From: Sodiomyces alkalinus F11
Taxonomy: Eukaryota > Ascomycota > Sordariomycetes > Glomerellales > Plectosphaerellaceae
NCBI RefSeq assembly: GCF_003711515.1
Contig: NW_021167080.1
Location: 5,350,346 to 5,414,345 of the forward strand
DNA length: 64,000 bases
Direction: 5' to 3'
Shown: in pieces, positions 13,131 to 26,018 of the stretch
How positions within the stretch are numbered: position 1 is the first letter of the stretch
Layout: every line of letters starts with the position of its first letter
Made by a program: the position numbers and the translations under genes
The notes under the pieces: model-generated
What the model was told of the DNA's origin: nothing
Databases searched by the model: none
Seen by the model: the letters and a program-made list of their open reading frames with translations, nothing else

Positions 13131-15115
13131 GGCCGGTGTGCCCCCCCGGCCACGCACGGAGTAGCTCGTGTGGAGAGGAACTCTATTTTCATCGTGGCGC
13201 TCCACGGCCCCGCGAGGCGTAGCATTCGCCGGTGGTGTGGTGGTGCACGCCGGGACCCTGAATTGAGAGCAGTTGACCGGGTGCCGAAATGGTTGCTTTG
13301 GTAGGAAAATCAGAAAGGCTGGGGTTGGTTAGTTGGCGTCAGGCACCCAACCTATCACCATGAGCGTTAGTTAGGCAAAAAAAAAAAAAAGAGGGCTGTG
13401 GGCTCCGTAAGACGGTAAGACGGGGGAGTAGGATTTATGCTGGTGAGACCGGGCTGAGGCCAACCGCAAGCCAGAGAGACCTGGAGGAATACGGTAAGGA
13501 AGCTTCTGTGCAGAACGCCCAACCCCAGCAGACGGTACGTTGTATGGTCGGCCAGTAATTGCCCAAGCAGCCTCTCCCCTCGAGGAATAAGGACTGGGGG
13601 CCAGATCTAGCGTCTGACAATGCAATCAATCTCTTGCTGACCACAAAGGCCCCCGCAGTTGGCCCCATTCCCATTTCCTAACGTCGCAGTCTCAGAAAGG
13701 GGAATGGCTGCACAAGAAGGGACATCGTCCTGGTAAGCAAGGCTTATTAATTTCGCACAATTGTAACGGATATGTGCCGTATCGGGTCAGTGATCAACGC
13801 GATGGATCGTGGGTTCAGGGGTTCGGAGGGGAGCCAAGCTTTGAATGCTGCTAAAAATGGGTTCCCACCGCGAGAGGAATGCAGGTGCACGTTCCCTTTG
13901 GATGAGGTTTGTCTCGACGCAAATAGAAACCACATGGCAGTTGCAGATAACTTCATCTCTCGTTTCTCCTGTGTGTCTCTCTTCATCTCTCGGAAGCCCA
14001 ATCACGGTTGGTTCGAGCGACGTGGATTGCGATCCTGGAGAGCCTTGTCGCGAGTTACGGAAAAAAAGGAAAGAAAAAACATGCCCCATGGTATGTGGGC
14101 GGTGTTTTGTTGACTGTTGTACCGATCCATGGGACAACAGATGGGTCAGACCGCTGCTTTTTCGGAATATGGGAATATAGATGCAGGAAAATGCGTGCAA
14201 GGATCGTTCTGGTGGGAAAGGGAATGATCATGGAAGCCAGTATGGTCAATTTTTAGAGAGAAATGAGAGAAATTCCCAGGCATTGGCACGGAGCACCTGG
14301 GTCATTCCTTCCTGTCTTCCGTCTTGGTACGTTGTACTTTCTTCCATCGTCGAGTATTTTGAAGTTGTGGCTGGTACCTTATTGTGGCTAATATTATGGC
14401 TAATATTGTGGCTAAAATATGTGTACTTCGTCCGTGCCCTATGCCTCAGCCCTGCTGAGATAAGCATCCGCAACGGTGAACGTTTCTCTCCTTCAACAAA
14501 CGACCTTGCCTGATGGGGTACCGTTTGGCCTCGGGCGACACGGCGGTACTGGGCCCTCCAACTGAGAAGGTGTGGAGGGTTTCCGGAAGGATTGGAAGAT
14601 TTCCACTAATAAACAACAACAAACACACACAATTCGCCGATTGCGTCCTCAAGAGAGAGGGACCTCCAGGTCTACAACGTACAGGAGCAAGATCCACGAC
14701 TAACCACACAACACACGACACACGACACCATCGCCATAGCATCTCTGCGTCAACCCAGCCTCTTTGCCAGTTAGCGTGTCCCCAGGGCCGTTCGCGCCGT
14801 TCGCGAGCACGTGTCGCAGGGACTAGCAACCTTCGTGATCGTCTGGCATTGGTAGGTATTGGAAGGTATTGGAGCTACGGGCACCAAGCTCCTCTTCGGA
14901 GGTTGCGGCAGCACGCGTCGAAGCGATGGATGTTGACTGTTGACACGCCGTCGGGTGCGCGTACTGCACGATCTACGGCGTAGTCCGGACATTCTCCATA
15001 CGGCCTTCGGCAATTAAGATCCAGCAGCAAGAAATAACACCCTCCAGCTTTTCTCCTCACCCTCCTTATCTGCTTCTGAACCTGCTTTCGATCTGCTGCA
15101 GACCACCCCTCCACC

Positions 15116-15125
15116 NNNNNNNNNN
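15116..15125. other. Assembly gap (10 N)
   Basis: Ten unresolved bases in the spacer between the synthase and the NAD(P)-binding gene. The flanks are C-rich on both sides, so the gap probably covers a hard-to-read homopolymer or a scaffold join. Confidence 0.99.
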
Positions 15126-16364
15126 CCTTTTTCCCCCCATTCCATGACACCAGTCCCCTGGCAAGAGATCAGCCACCACGTGCTCATGAGCATCATGGTC
15201 CCTTTAGGCTATCGCGTCCTTCTCCTCGAAGAGGCGGGCATCACTCTTCTTCTCCACTCCTCAACGCACACACCCCCGAGTCCCGACCATCAAGGTAACC
15301 ACCTACCCAAGAAGGAAGGGCGTGGGGAGCCAAGACGGCATACGATGTCACTCCGATAGCTTAGTGCTCGTGGGGTCGAGCTAGATAGCTCGCATGGCTT
15401 TTGCCATCAATCGCCACGTTTTGCACGTTTTCGGTTCCATGGATACTGATTCTCTGAATTCTCTGACATGGTACCTTACAAACACTCACTCAACTGTTCC
15501 GCTATTCGCCGGATAACCTACCTGACTCGACCACTAGCACGAAATCAATACTTGATAGCGCAATTCTGGGGTGAATGGAAGGCGTAGTATTTGCTGCTTG
15601 CTTACCTGCAGAAACCTAGGGATACCCGGGGCTCGCCGACGAAATGTCTCAGACTCGATAAAACGGCCGAGACATCGAAAAAAGAAAAAGAAAAAAAAAG
15701 GCATTGATGACTGCTCTTATGTAGGCTTCGGACGGCGCTGGCGGTCTTCAACAGGAAGAGACCGGCCGAAAGATCGTGACTACATACTTTATGTCCGGTA
15801 ATTACTCCGTACCTACCTTGAGGTATCAGTATCTCAGGGACCGGTCGGGCACGGATACCGGCAAGAAGCTATGCTGCGCCACTCGATATCCCCATGGCGC
15901 GCCGGAGCTGAGGAGCTCATACCCTACCTCCGGTACCATCCTTTCTTACCTACCTTAGGTAAGGTACGTTGCGATAAAAATAGTACCGTATAGTCGCAGT
16001 CGCAATATGACCCAAAGCTTGCTTCATGGAAGCCTGGAGGTAAACGCCACAGACCCTTTCTAGACGGACATTGGGCTTACCGAGATATTTGACTGCCTCG
16101 TAGATCATAAATCCCATTTGTAAAGCCATGACGCCGTTGTTCTGTCTCGCTTTTCCATCAACAGTTTGATTCTTTCTTTCCATTTTTCATATTTTTCTGG
16201 TTTCTTGTCTCCATTACCCTGTGACAGGACGAAGCACGGTACGATTCGCCCTTGTCTCTACTCAAAAGAAACTCCGGCTTCTCGGCCTTGATCACGAGCT
16301 CTCTCACCTTGACTTGCCGGCTTCTCGTCACGTATAATCACTTCTCCAACCCGTTTTTGGCATC

Positions 16365-17373
16365 ATGACAACCGCCGCTATCAAGCATGTTGCCTTCTTC
16401 GGCGCAACAGGCGGCTGCACGTTGGCCGCCCTCGACCTTGCTATCCAGGATGCTCGTTTGAAATGTCACGCACGTGGGTCTCACAAAAGCTCCCCTTCAC
16501 GCCTATTCCCCTCAACCCCCCTCCCCCGCAGTTACAAGCGCTTCTTGTTCCGTTTTCGCGTGGAGTCTTCATCTCGCGCAATCTGCAAATACTGACAACG
16601 CGAGGAGGATTAAGTCGTCCGAAATGAATCCAAACTCCGCGAGAAGCTCTCGACGCGCAAAGTCCCCGAGGACGCCATCAAATCACGACTGAACATCGTC
16701 ACGGGAGACGTCAAGGATGTCGCTGCCGTCCGAAATGTGCTCTTCCCGTCGGAGCTGAATGGGAATCCGGTCGATGTTATCATTAGCGGCATAGGCGGTG
16801 TCCCGCAGTTCACCTGGCGGGGCCCGACGTTGGAAGACCCTCACATCTGCGAGAACGGCACGAAGACCATTCTCGAAGGCCTAGCATCCCTCAAGGGCGT
16901 CGCTGACGCGAAAAAACCCCGTTTCTGCGTGATCAGCACCACAGGCCTCAGCCAAACCCGTGACGTCCCGCATCTTATGCGGCCGCTGTACTGGGTTCTC
17001 CTTCAGGTTCGTTTCTCTCTTCCCCCCTTCCTGGCATCTTGACCCTCGGGGGGGTCCCCTTCGACCTTCCCTAGACGGATAATTACTGACCGCGATGTTT
17101 CAGATCCCCATGGCGGACAAGACCAAGATGGAGGCGGCGGTCCTCGAAGACGCGGGACGGTCTGCGGCCGAGCGGCTGACGGCCAGCTCAGTCATTTGCC
17201 GTCCTAGCATGCTAACCAATGGTTCGACCACGTCGCTGGAGCAAATCCGGGTCGGTCTCGGCGACGACATGCCGGCAGTCGGATATACCATAAGCAGGGA
17301 TGACGTTGGGTTGTGGCTCTACCACAACGTGATCCACGGCGACGTCAAGGGCGTCACTTCCATCACCTACTAG
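16365..17373 (+). CDS. NAD(P)-binding Rossmann (NmrA/epimerase-like) protein (256 aa)
   Basis: Exons 16365-16473, 16615-17006 and 17104-17373 give 771 nt without a stop. The 141-bp and 97-bp introns both have GT-AG ends and a CTGAC branch site (near 16592 and 17087). The N-terminus carries the dinucleotide motif GATGGCT, close to GxxGxxG, after a hydrophobic strand, followed by LVRN across the first splice, GDVKD, IISGIGG, and VISTTG. This is the layout of atypical short-chain dehydrogenases of the NmrA/NAD(P)H-binding group. Such proteins can be reductases, epimerases or redox-sensing regulators, and I cannot tell which. It points away from the synthase across a 4-kb spacer. Cluster membership is possible but unproven, as its promoter lacks the 16-bp site. 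Confidence 0.82.
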
Positions 17374-20300
17374 AAGAAAAAAGTGGGGGTTGTGGCTCAT
17401 TCGGCGATTTCTCACGGAGCTGTGCACGCGGCAAGGCCGGGCGAAGGAGTGCGGTGATGGGGTTGTAGGTTTCTGATTGCGGTGATGGGGATGGAGATTT
17501 CTGATTGCGGTTCTTGGATTTATTTATTTTTTCGATTTTTTTTTTCGAACCCGGAGAATAGCGCGGCAGGGACACTTGCTCCTGTGGTGTACTGTCGGAT
17601 AATTGGTCTACGGAGTAGTGGAGTATTGAGCCTATCTGCATAATCGACTGAGGATGAACGAATTACCTTGCGAGCCTGACGAATTGCGAAGAACGTGAGG
17701 CATGGGTGCGTTGCTGTAATTACAGAGATATGCCCTAGCGGGAAGGAGACGGGCAGACCAGGGGCATATTATCGCGGGATGCAGGTAATTACATATGTAC
17801 CTACCTAAGTACTGCACGGGGAACGGTGAGTGGATGTCGACATCTCTTCGGCCGAGAGAGTTGAAAGTGCGTACCTTAGTAAGGTGCAGCTAAGAACTCG
17901 CCTTTTCGGCCTTTCGTTTTCATCTCATGCCGTCTGCGATTATTGCCATCACCCACGCACTCCGATTCTTAATCGAGAAGGTGGTGAAAGAAAGACTGAG
18001 ATGCCCTAGCCGTATATGCCATGATGGGACGGGTTGGTGAAAAGGAGAAGTGATGAAATAAGTGATGAAATATGTATGTTTTTCTGCAGTGCAAGCTTCG
18101 TGGTGGTGTGTACGGAGTACTTACAGGGTGCCTGGGGTCGTCGCAACTTAGAGCTCCCTATGCGGATGTACTATGTAAAACCGACCGACTTCTACCGCAA
18201 CCCCCAAGGTAATCCCATAATACTCCACGCCCCATGCTTAAGTCGGCGACTGCTGCAGTCAAGGTGGTGCCATGACTTCGTACAGCGAGTGCTACGATCT
18301 TTGGCAGATCATGTTGTTTCGTGCGGGTAGTACGGAGTAGGAAAAATCCTTTGCAGATCTTGGTTCTGTTGCAGCAAAACACGTGTGTTGAATAGCGCTA
18401 GCCAATGTAACCGCAATCTATTACTTCGTGATGCTTCGGCACCGATTGGAAGGGGTTCTGTCTGCACTTCAGCTTCTAGAAAAGGGGTATAACAGGCTAC
18501 CGGGGGCTACAGCGTACGGATAGCGCACCTGCACTCAGTACAATGTAGGTACATACTTACCTTGGGTAATAATTGCTTCCTAAGGTACACCAAGACCTCT
18601 CCGGACAGGAACCACATTCACGGCATCATAACCACCACCACCATGATTGTCCCACACCTCCGGCAATGATATCTTATTACAACGTAAAGAAGATGCAAGG
18701 AACGCGTTTTGACGTTGCAGTTACCTATATCGGACTGTTAATATCTCATTCCGTGTTTGAACACCACAACGTGGGCTACGGTCTCTCCGAGGTTGCCTTG
18801 ATATGCCGTAGCAATGATACGAAGTACTCCGTGCGGGAGCATATGTTCCCCAAGCCCTCTCTACTGCTCGGACCCTAAACGGTGTGCCCCTATCAAATAC
18901 CTCCGCAACGGAAGCTAATGGGAGACTGTGCGGATTCTTCGTTTCCCCATTCAAGGAGAATCGGGGTATGGGGTACCACACCATTATCCTCGCGCACTCC
19001 CCCTCAATAAGGTACCTCACACTCCACTACAACACTTCACTACGGATACAACGTACACACTTCTGATTGCCCCTGCAAGGGAAAAAAAATATCTCAACTG
19101 TGCATCTCATTCACTAGTAGATCTAAAATCCCCCCAACTCGGTTTTGGGCGTCAGGGTTGTTAAGAGACAGTGCAGCAGAGTTGGGCTTGATCGTTGTAC
19201 TCATGTGGCTTTTCAAGTCCGTGCTCGCGATCGGAGATCATGGATCTTAGATACTGATTCCAAAATGATCACTGAAAATAACCCCTTATAGGCACGGTAT
19301 ATAATACGGTATATAGATAACTGCACGCATCGTGCACCGATATGTAGAACTCGCGATTAGGGGCGTGCTGCTATGATGAAAACGGATATATCATAACTTA
19401 TAAGTCACCGGGAATAAAAATGCGATTCTCGAGGCTGGAAACTCGGAAGTTGGGTGAGAATAGTGTCTTATCAGGACCGGCGTATGCAATTACTTAGCCA
19501 CATGCTATATGGCCGGCGCATGGTCGGCGATCTCGGCGACCTTAAGCGACATGTCTTCCAGGTGAGATGGGTGGGAGACTCGCATGCCGTCAACCACTTT
19601 GGTCAAGTTCGCGGTCGAGGATCGCCGCCAACAGTCGGGAGTAGAGAGAATACAACATAGACTACATAGTATATTAAACCACAGGACAAATGCGTTGAGT
19701 AGCGTCTTGAAATAATCCACCACCTAGGTACGTTGTAGGCGAGGTGGGTTCGAGAACCTTAAAGCTCCCAGTCTCTGCGGTTCTCTGCGGTATTCAATTT
19801 GGATAATTGAGTTAGCCAAGGGCGGGCCAGGGAAACCGACACTAGTATTAAATGGATAAAGAACGGGAAAACATGATACCGATCCGGGTGATGGGGGGGG
19901 GGGCGGTGGTGGAGTGCGGCATACGGCGTCGATGCCGGTTCGTCGACTCGGGAGTGTCCTCCCGGGTCTTTGCTAACAGACAGGCCAAGGTTGTCAAAGG
20001 GCGTCGTGGCAACAGATCAGTCACTCTCGACTAGGACCAAAGTCCCACGACCGACTGCTTTCTGCAGTACCTACTCCATACAGCAAGAATGATATTAGAT
20101 ACCGCCCAATGGTTTACAAAGTGAATCGATGTGTGCTCGAATGGACGTGTGATCGCGCGCCTGCAATGCGACGTTGACGATGTGGCTGGAATTAGTGCAC
20201 CGCACCAGTCTGCCTTGGGTCAACCACATGCATACTCCCACACCCACCCGCCTTTCAAACTCGGCTCGCGAATTAGTGGTGGCATTAGATTTCCCTACTC

Positions 20301-22866
20301 TTATGATCTTCCTTGCACGCACTGCATATTTTCTTACTTGTACACTTACCTAGGCATATCTTGCTCAAGACGTCACAATCCCATGTGAAGATGACCTAAT
20401 GAATGGTAAACATCACTGTCTCATATGTACCTTACGTAGAATACCATAAGGGAAATCTGAACATGGTAATTGTGAACGTGACCACCTGCCACAAGCACGT
20501 AGGTAACACGTTAGCGTCACTTTCCAAGTCGCTCGCTTAGCTAACTGCCATAACTTTGTATCTCGCGTAAGCGAGTTTGTCGAAAATTGCTGGGGAGGGA
20601 AAGCAAAACGACTCGCTTCCAGGGTCCTCGCTGTATCGATGCTGCAATGATTAAGACCTATCTGGAAGCTTTATGGAACGTTCTCCCCCGGATTCCGAAG
20701 AGAGTTTAACGTTGGCGCGACACGACGTGTTGATTCTGGATACTGATACGAGTACGTAATTACCTAACCGTTGCTGTGTACCTTACCCAGCAGCCACTCA
20801 CCAGCCACCCTCTAAACAGTTAAAACGTGGCTACCCGTAAGTTGTGGGGTATCTGAGAAGGGAGATGACAGGCGCACGACCCACGTGCACGGGTCGTATT
20901 GAGCTCCGGTACAACATCCCCCTCCCCACCTTTTTCGACTTACCCCTCCTTTCATCGCTTACCCCGCCCCTCGGGATCGAGGAACGGCCTGCGGATTGGG
21001 CAAGCAGTCGCAAGTCCACTAGGTACGACTACACGTAAAGTGCATGGATAATACGAGATATTCAAGTGACATCGTCCCAGAGAGCCTTTGCGGTTCGGCT
21101 AACTACCCAAAAATATCTGTACTTGGGTTTAGAAAGAAAGGTAGGTATTGCATCGCGTGGCATTCGAATGGACTCCATTGTGACTACAACTCTACAGCAT
21201 GGAATTCCGCCGCTATTTGTATCAACACCCACTAACCGGCAGATTTTGACGCTTTGACGTCGCATGACATTAACATACAAGCTATGAACATGCTTTCATA
21301 GCCGAACCTCCAGATATGTTCTCTCCACACGTCGTTATGAGATGTCTGTGTGCCTGCGTCGCCGGTATCACTCCTAGACAACGCTTTAATACTAGTTTCT
21401 TTCGTCCCCTATGTTATTATAGCGTCGAGATAAACATATAAGCACTTCAAACATAACAAAGTCCACCATGTGGGAAAGAAAATATACTATAGTCATGAGA
21501 GCCGCTAGCAATTCTGGTTGTGAATGCGAAATATATATCAGACCGGCATATGCATACCTCGTCCAGTACTGTTTCCTGGCAGTTCTGGTCCCAGAAATAG
21601 CTTCACCGTTAGTCTCTTTAAAGATCATGGATGAACCCTGTTTCTTATCACCTCGCCGCTAATACTCGGATGAGTCCTGTTATAGCACGGAAACAGGACC
21701 GGTACATCACCTTCGAATGCCATACTCGACGCAGATAGATACCGATGCCGAACGCAACAGACTTCTAGAACATTGCACATATGGTTCGATATCTACAGTC
21801 CCCATTTCGTGGTCGTGGAGCCGGAGCATATTGGTCTGCAGAGCGAGGAGCCGTCTGCCATCGAACCCGACTACACCGTGATTACCTACTTGGGTGATCT
21901 TGGGCCCTGGATATAGGGACACACCTTCAATCCAGCCATCCAGATTCTATTTTCTGTCGGTACGTCCGCTAGCGTTTTTGGTGGGAGTATGTAACACCAC
22001 CTTGCGGCCCCGCTATGAAGGCAAACAACCACGTGTTGCTGAACAATGAACGTTGAGCGATGTAACCCACGCCAGTAATGTTTCGACCCCACTTCATAAG
22101 AGGCTATAGCCGATTCCATTCCTATCTCAAAGAACGGGAGTGATATCATGACTTGGGACATATCGAGAGTCCTTACGAGCTGTGCGTTCTCTGGACCAGC
22201 TTGAAAGGGACTAGGACGATGTTCTCTTTACATGGGTGTGCTGCTTGGACCTAGCTTGAACACAACTATGAATATTTCAATTATGTAGTATCGATTAGGT
22301 GTCCGGGGATGATTTAATCTACATTAATCCCTGTCTTAAAGGTGCCGCATCTCGACATGCATTGCTCTGAGTGTCACGTTAATTCTGAGTGAGTGAAAAG
22401 GATTCGATATTCTCCGGTATTATACGGAGTACTTGGTATCTGTCGTTCATCAACTCGATATCCGGGTTAAACTAGGGGCCAAACGATCCTCAACTACCTT
22501 ACTGTAGCATATGACTATACTTTATCAGGTGGACGCTCCAATAGTCCTTAAAACCAGGAACTATAACACAGCTTGGGCATTTTTCCATCCTGTCTTGGGC
22601 GAGACCGCACTCCAAATCGCGGGTGTTACCCAAACGATGGCTATAAATTGACCACGAACTGCATATGGAACCGTGGATTGGAAGCCTTATAGTACGAACC
22701 GATTATCGTCCTTTGTGGCTTGGTTGCAAAGCGGGGTTCTATCAGGGGGGTAGAGTTGCGGCTGTGAAGCAGCCTAGTGGCTCCTTGCAAATCAGTGAGC
22801 GCCACATGAATCCGTCTCGTTGAGGTGCCGGCAGCAGGTCAAATTTGGGTGTGGCTTGCCCACGGA

Positions 22867-22968
22867 CTATTTAGGCTCTTCAGCCGCCTTCTTGAGCTCT
22901 GTGTCGGCGCGGGCCTCCGAGGAGATGGGCCAGACGGCGCCCAGGACGGGGTCGTGCCCTCTCTCCAT
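22867..22968 (-). pseudogene. Possible 3' remnant of a protein-coding gene (33 codons)
   Basis: A 102-bp frame from ATG to TAG stands out as a GC-rich island with coding-like codon use inside an AT-richer spacer. The predicted peptide is acidic and charged, containing GHDPVLGAVWPIS and ending in KKAAEEPK, like the soluble tail of a larger protein. The sequence upstream on the same strand does not continue the frame convincingly. I do not recognise the family. It could also be a chance frame. Confidence 0.25.
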
Positions 22969-24362
22969 GTAATAGATATACTCTCTACTCTACAAAAGTA
23001 CTAAATCTGATGATGCTCGCTCTCGCGTCGGGCCAAACATCAATTAGGGCCCGAACCAAACTTTCGCGCAAGAGACCACAACGAATACGACCTCGGAGCA
23101 CCATGGTCTGTACTTTGTGCTTGGCTCTCACCGAATCGCCTGGTGCCAGCGTCTTGGTCAATAATCGTGCCCCGGTTTGACCTACGTAGTTACCTACATG
23201 CACATTGCATACATACGCCCTGGTATCTGTGACCCGCATATGGCCACAGTGGGGGGAGAAAACATCGAGAAGGACGTCGGTGAGATCCGACGTCGAGGAT
23301 TCTCGCCACATATTATCTGCGTAAGGCTGAGGAGGCAAATATATCTCGTTCTCTCGCGTCTGTGTGGAACAGTGATAGTACCGACCTAAGATAGGCAGTT
23401 AGTTGGTGATTAGGGGGGCCAACCAATCTGTCTACGCTACGAACCGCGCGAAGAGCGTTTGACGTGACGATCGACGCCTCTGCACTAGCCATTGATTACC
23501 TAACCTTCCCTAGAAATATGTATCACCGCGGTAGCCACAGCTGGCCCAAACAGCGCCCCGCAAAGGCGGGACCCGATCTGTCAGAGACGCCAACGGCTTG
23601 GATCGTCGGAAGCCACGAATTATCGCCCTTACTACCTAAGCTTCATTGTCGCATAAGATAATTCCCAGACCATAAGGAAGAAAGATGTTGCACATGTCCA
23701 TTCGACAAAAAAAAAAGAAAAAGAAAGAAAGAAAAAAAAGGTACGTTGTAGGTAAATCTTCTGTCATGATGTATTAGGTACCTTACCCGATTTAGAAAAG
23801 GACGCGTAGATCGACTCGGCAAAAGCCGTGTTTGCTCCCTCCCTCGCTTCTGGCCTTCTTCTTTGCGATCTGCATTAGTGAATCTGGAGCAAGCCACCCG
23901 GTATAAACGGCAGCGGGTCCGGGGCTTGCTTACCAAAAGATCGGCGCCACCTTACCTCCTAACCAGGCGGGTGGCTATCGAAAGACAACCAGCGCGAGAT
24001 GGCAAAGTTTCATTGCCCTGCTCCCGGCATCATTCAGTAACGCCATAACGCCATGCTTATTCGCACGGGTCATTATTATGCACAAAACCACTTGGGTTTG
24101 GCCGAGGGTGCGTCAACGACCGTCCCGACCATCCCGACGATGACCCCATTCTTCGTTGTGCATCTCAAACAAGAAGGAAGTGCGAGCAACATGCCTGTAG
24201 AGAACCGGGATGAGAGAGCAGTCTCCATTTAAAGCGAATCGTTCGACCAACCGCGGAGAAAATGTCGCCCGACGATTCGACAGCCCAGATCCGACAGCCC
24301 AGATTCGCGACAAGGACGTCAACACGACGCCGACATGACAACTGCATCGCGGGAAATGTATT

Positions 24363-24388
24363 AAAAAAAAAAAAAAAAAAAAAAAAAA
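24363..24388. repeat. Poly(A) tract, 26 bp
   Basis: Uninterrupted A-run followed by a GA-rich purine tract to about 24436. It could be the tail scar of a retrotransposed copy or simple slippage; no element with matching ends is visible beside it. Confidence 0.8.
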
Positions 24389-24792
24389 GGAGGGAGAGAG
24401 AAAAGAGATGAAAAAGAAGATGAAAAGAGGACGCCGGAAATAAGGAGAAAGTGGGAACGGGTCCTGTTCGGTAAATCGACAGCAGCAGCCGGTGGAGCAT
24501 TCCATAGCAGTGGGTATTATTAATGTTCGCGGGAAAATGGGGCTTACGGTCAGATCGTTCGCCCAGACGCGCAGAGGGATTCAGATCCCTCCCCAGCCAC
24601 ATTTACTCGCATGTACCTTTGTACCTTATTTAGTACATATTTAGTACATGCCGACCCTGGACCCCTGTCTTTCGGACTCCACCGTCCCGTTCCTTCAGAT
24701 GCCCCTATCTCAGCGATCACCGAAGCCTCGTGTGTGGGAGGGGCAACCGAAAGGGGCCGACAGTGGGTGTGTATGTCTGGGTGTGTGGTACA

Positions 24793-24820
24793 AGGAACAG
24801 GAACAGGAACAGGAACAGGG
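24793..24820. repeat. GGAACA hexanucleotide microsatellite
   Basis: About four to five near-perfect hexamer units in the gene-poor spacer. No gene overlaps it. Length variation among strains is likely. Confidence 0.8.
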
Positions 24821-25895
24821 GTCGACCCCTGCAAGAGGGAACCGCCCTAGATCTTGATCCCGTCCCTTGTTCGACGAGTAGAAGTGTGGCGCGTGTTGAG
24901 GAGAGTCCAGGGTGTACCCCTGGCACAGATCACCGTACCAAAGCGCTAGGTCTAAACACTGTATACCAATGCCGGGAGCCCACCTTCCCCGACAGCGTCG
25001 TCATCGTGCGTGAATTCGCATCGTGGTGCAGGACGAGGTAGAGATTGAGGGTTTTCGTCTTAACCTGCGCCATTGGTTTTCTGCATATCTGCTTTAGCTA
25101 AGGTAGGTAAGGTAAGGCAGCCAGCGTCACGGCCAATGATGCAAAAACGTGAAGATAGATGCCACACTACCCCGAGACTCGCATAGGAAGATACCGAGGG
25201 AGACGACAGGTGCAGTCGAGCAAACCCAAGGTCATCCATCCGGTCAGGAGTCAAGCAACACATCAATTATCGCATTGGACAACCAAGAAACATAACAATG
25301 AATCGGATATATGATGACAAGAGTGAATGAACTGCTTGAATTTAGATTGCTGGCAAATTTATCTTATTCTTGGGGCTCTTGGTAATGGCAACCCAGTACC
25401 AAAGTCCCTTTCTCTCGACCAATACGGTCAAGTCAAAAATCCTCCACCAAATCTACTCCGGATGCCTTTCTCTTCCCGCGTTCGCGTTGCGCTTCGCGCG
25501 CCAAGTAACCAAAAACACGCTCCGAAACACCAGGCAATCCTATGATCCTATTCTTTTGCAAAGCGTGAAAAGTCCAAAAATATCCGTGACTCGCTGGAAA
25601 ACAAAGAAACCAGGCCCTGGGGCCTTGGGAAAGAAAAGAAAAAAAGAAACAGAAAAGGAGAACACCAAATAACCTCCTGAAAAAGCCCCAACCATCGCTA
25701 AATGCAACAAATAGGTATAATATACTGGAAAAAAAAATTGAAGATCCAAATCCGAAAGTCAAGTCATGACAACATGCAGTCTAAACATTGGGTGTAAAGA
25801 GGAAAATGTGCCATGAAGATCCTCCATAAGTGGAGAAGAATAAAAAAAAAAGGAAAAAAAGGAGAAAAGAAGAAGGAATAATATGAAAGAAGGGG

Positions 25896-25905
25896 NNNNN
25901 NNNNN
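25896..25905. other. Assembly gap (10 N)
   Basis: Ten unresolved bases inside a GA-rich purine tract just downstream of the regulator gene's 3' end. Confidence 0.99.
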
Positions 25906-26018
25906 AGGGGCAACGAAGTGAAGTAAGGAGGAAATTGCATAATAGTCGTGAGTGGTGTAGATAATGAGAAATGCTGAGGAGTAGAATGTGGAGAAGATAT
26001 GATGGTTTGGGAAGGTGC

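Larger units (their letters stand above)
12364..16364. other. Intergenic region upstream of the PKS-NRPS, no gene seen
   Basis: About 4 kb between the synthase start and the divergent NAD(P)-binding gene. It holds the synthase promoter with a GATGAGATG/GATGGGAA-type purine repeat near 12880-12935, the putative regulator site at 13115-13130, three copies of GTACGTTGTA (13535, 14327 and, inverted, 14673), a TACGGAGTA copy (15803), direct repeats of GGCTAATATT near 14396-14410, and a 10-N gap at 15116. Open frames here are short and lack recognisable domains. Confidence 0.6.
17374..26018. other. Gene-poor 8.6-kb spacer, no intact gene seen
   Basis: AT-richer than the flanking genes. It contains many short words seen elsewhere in the window: TACGGAGTA at 17609, 18111, 18331 and 22423; GTACGTTGTA at 19047 (inverted), 19728 and 23741; AGGTA-type repeats. 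It also has a 26-bp A-run at 24363, a GGAACA microsatellite at about 24793-24820 and a 10-N gap at 25896. Frames between 21.7 and 22.2 kb on the minus strand look weakly protein-like but are broken and unrecognised. A short GC-rich coding-like remnant sits at 22867-22968. A degraded, partly mutated intergenic block is the best description. Confidence 0.6.

Noticed and set aside
15841..15854. CCG-GTCGGGCA-CGG upstream of the NAD(P)-binding gene as another regulator site
   Set aside because: Spacing is right, but the outer T/A and the AGG core are missing and it lies over 500 bp away in a sequence with many CGG triplets; chance is likely.
24113..24602. Overlapping minus-strand frames as a small gene
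   Set aside because: They run through the 26-bp poly(A) tract and purine repeat, which give low-complexity Phe/Ser/Lys runs; no domain or splice pattern supports a gene.
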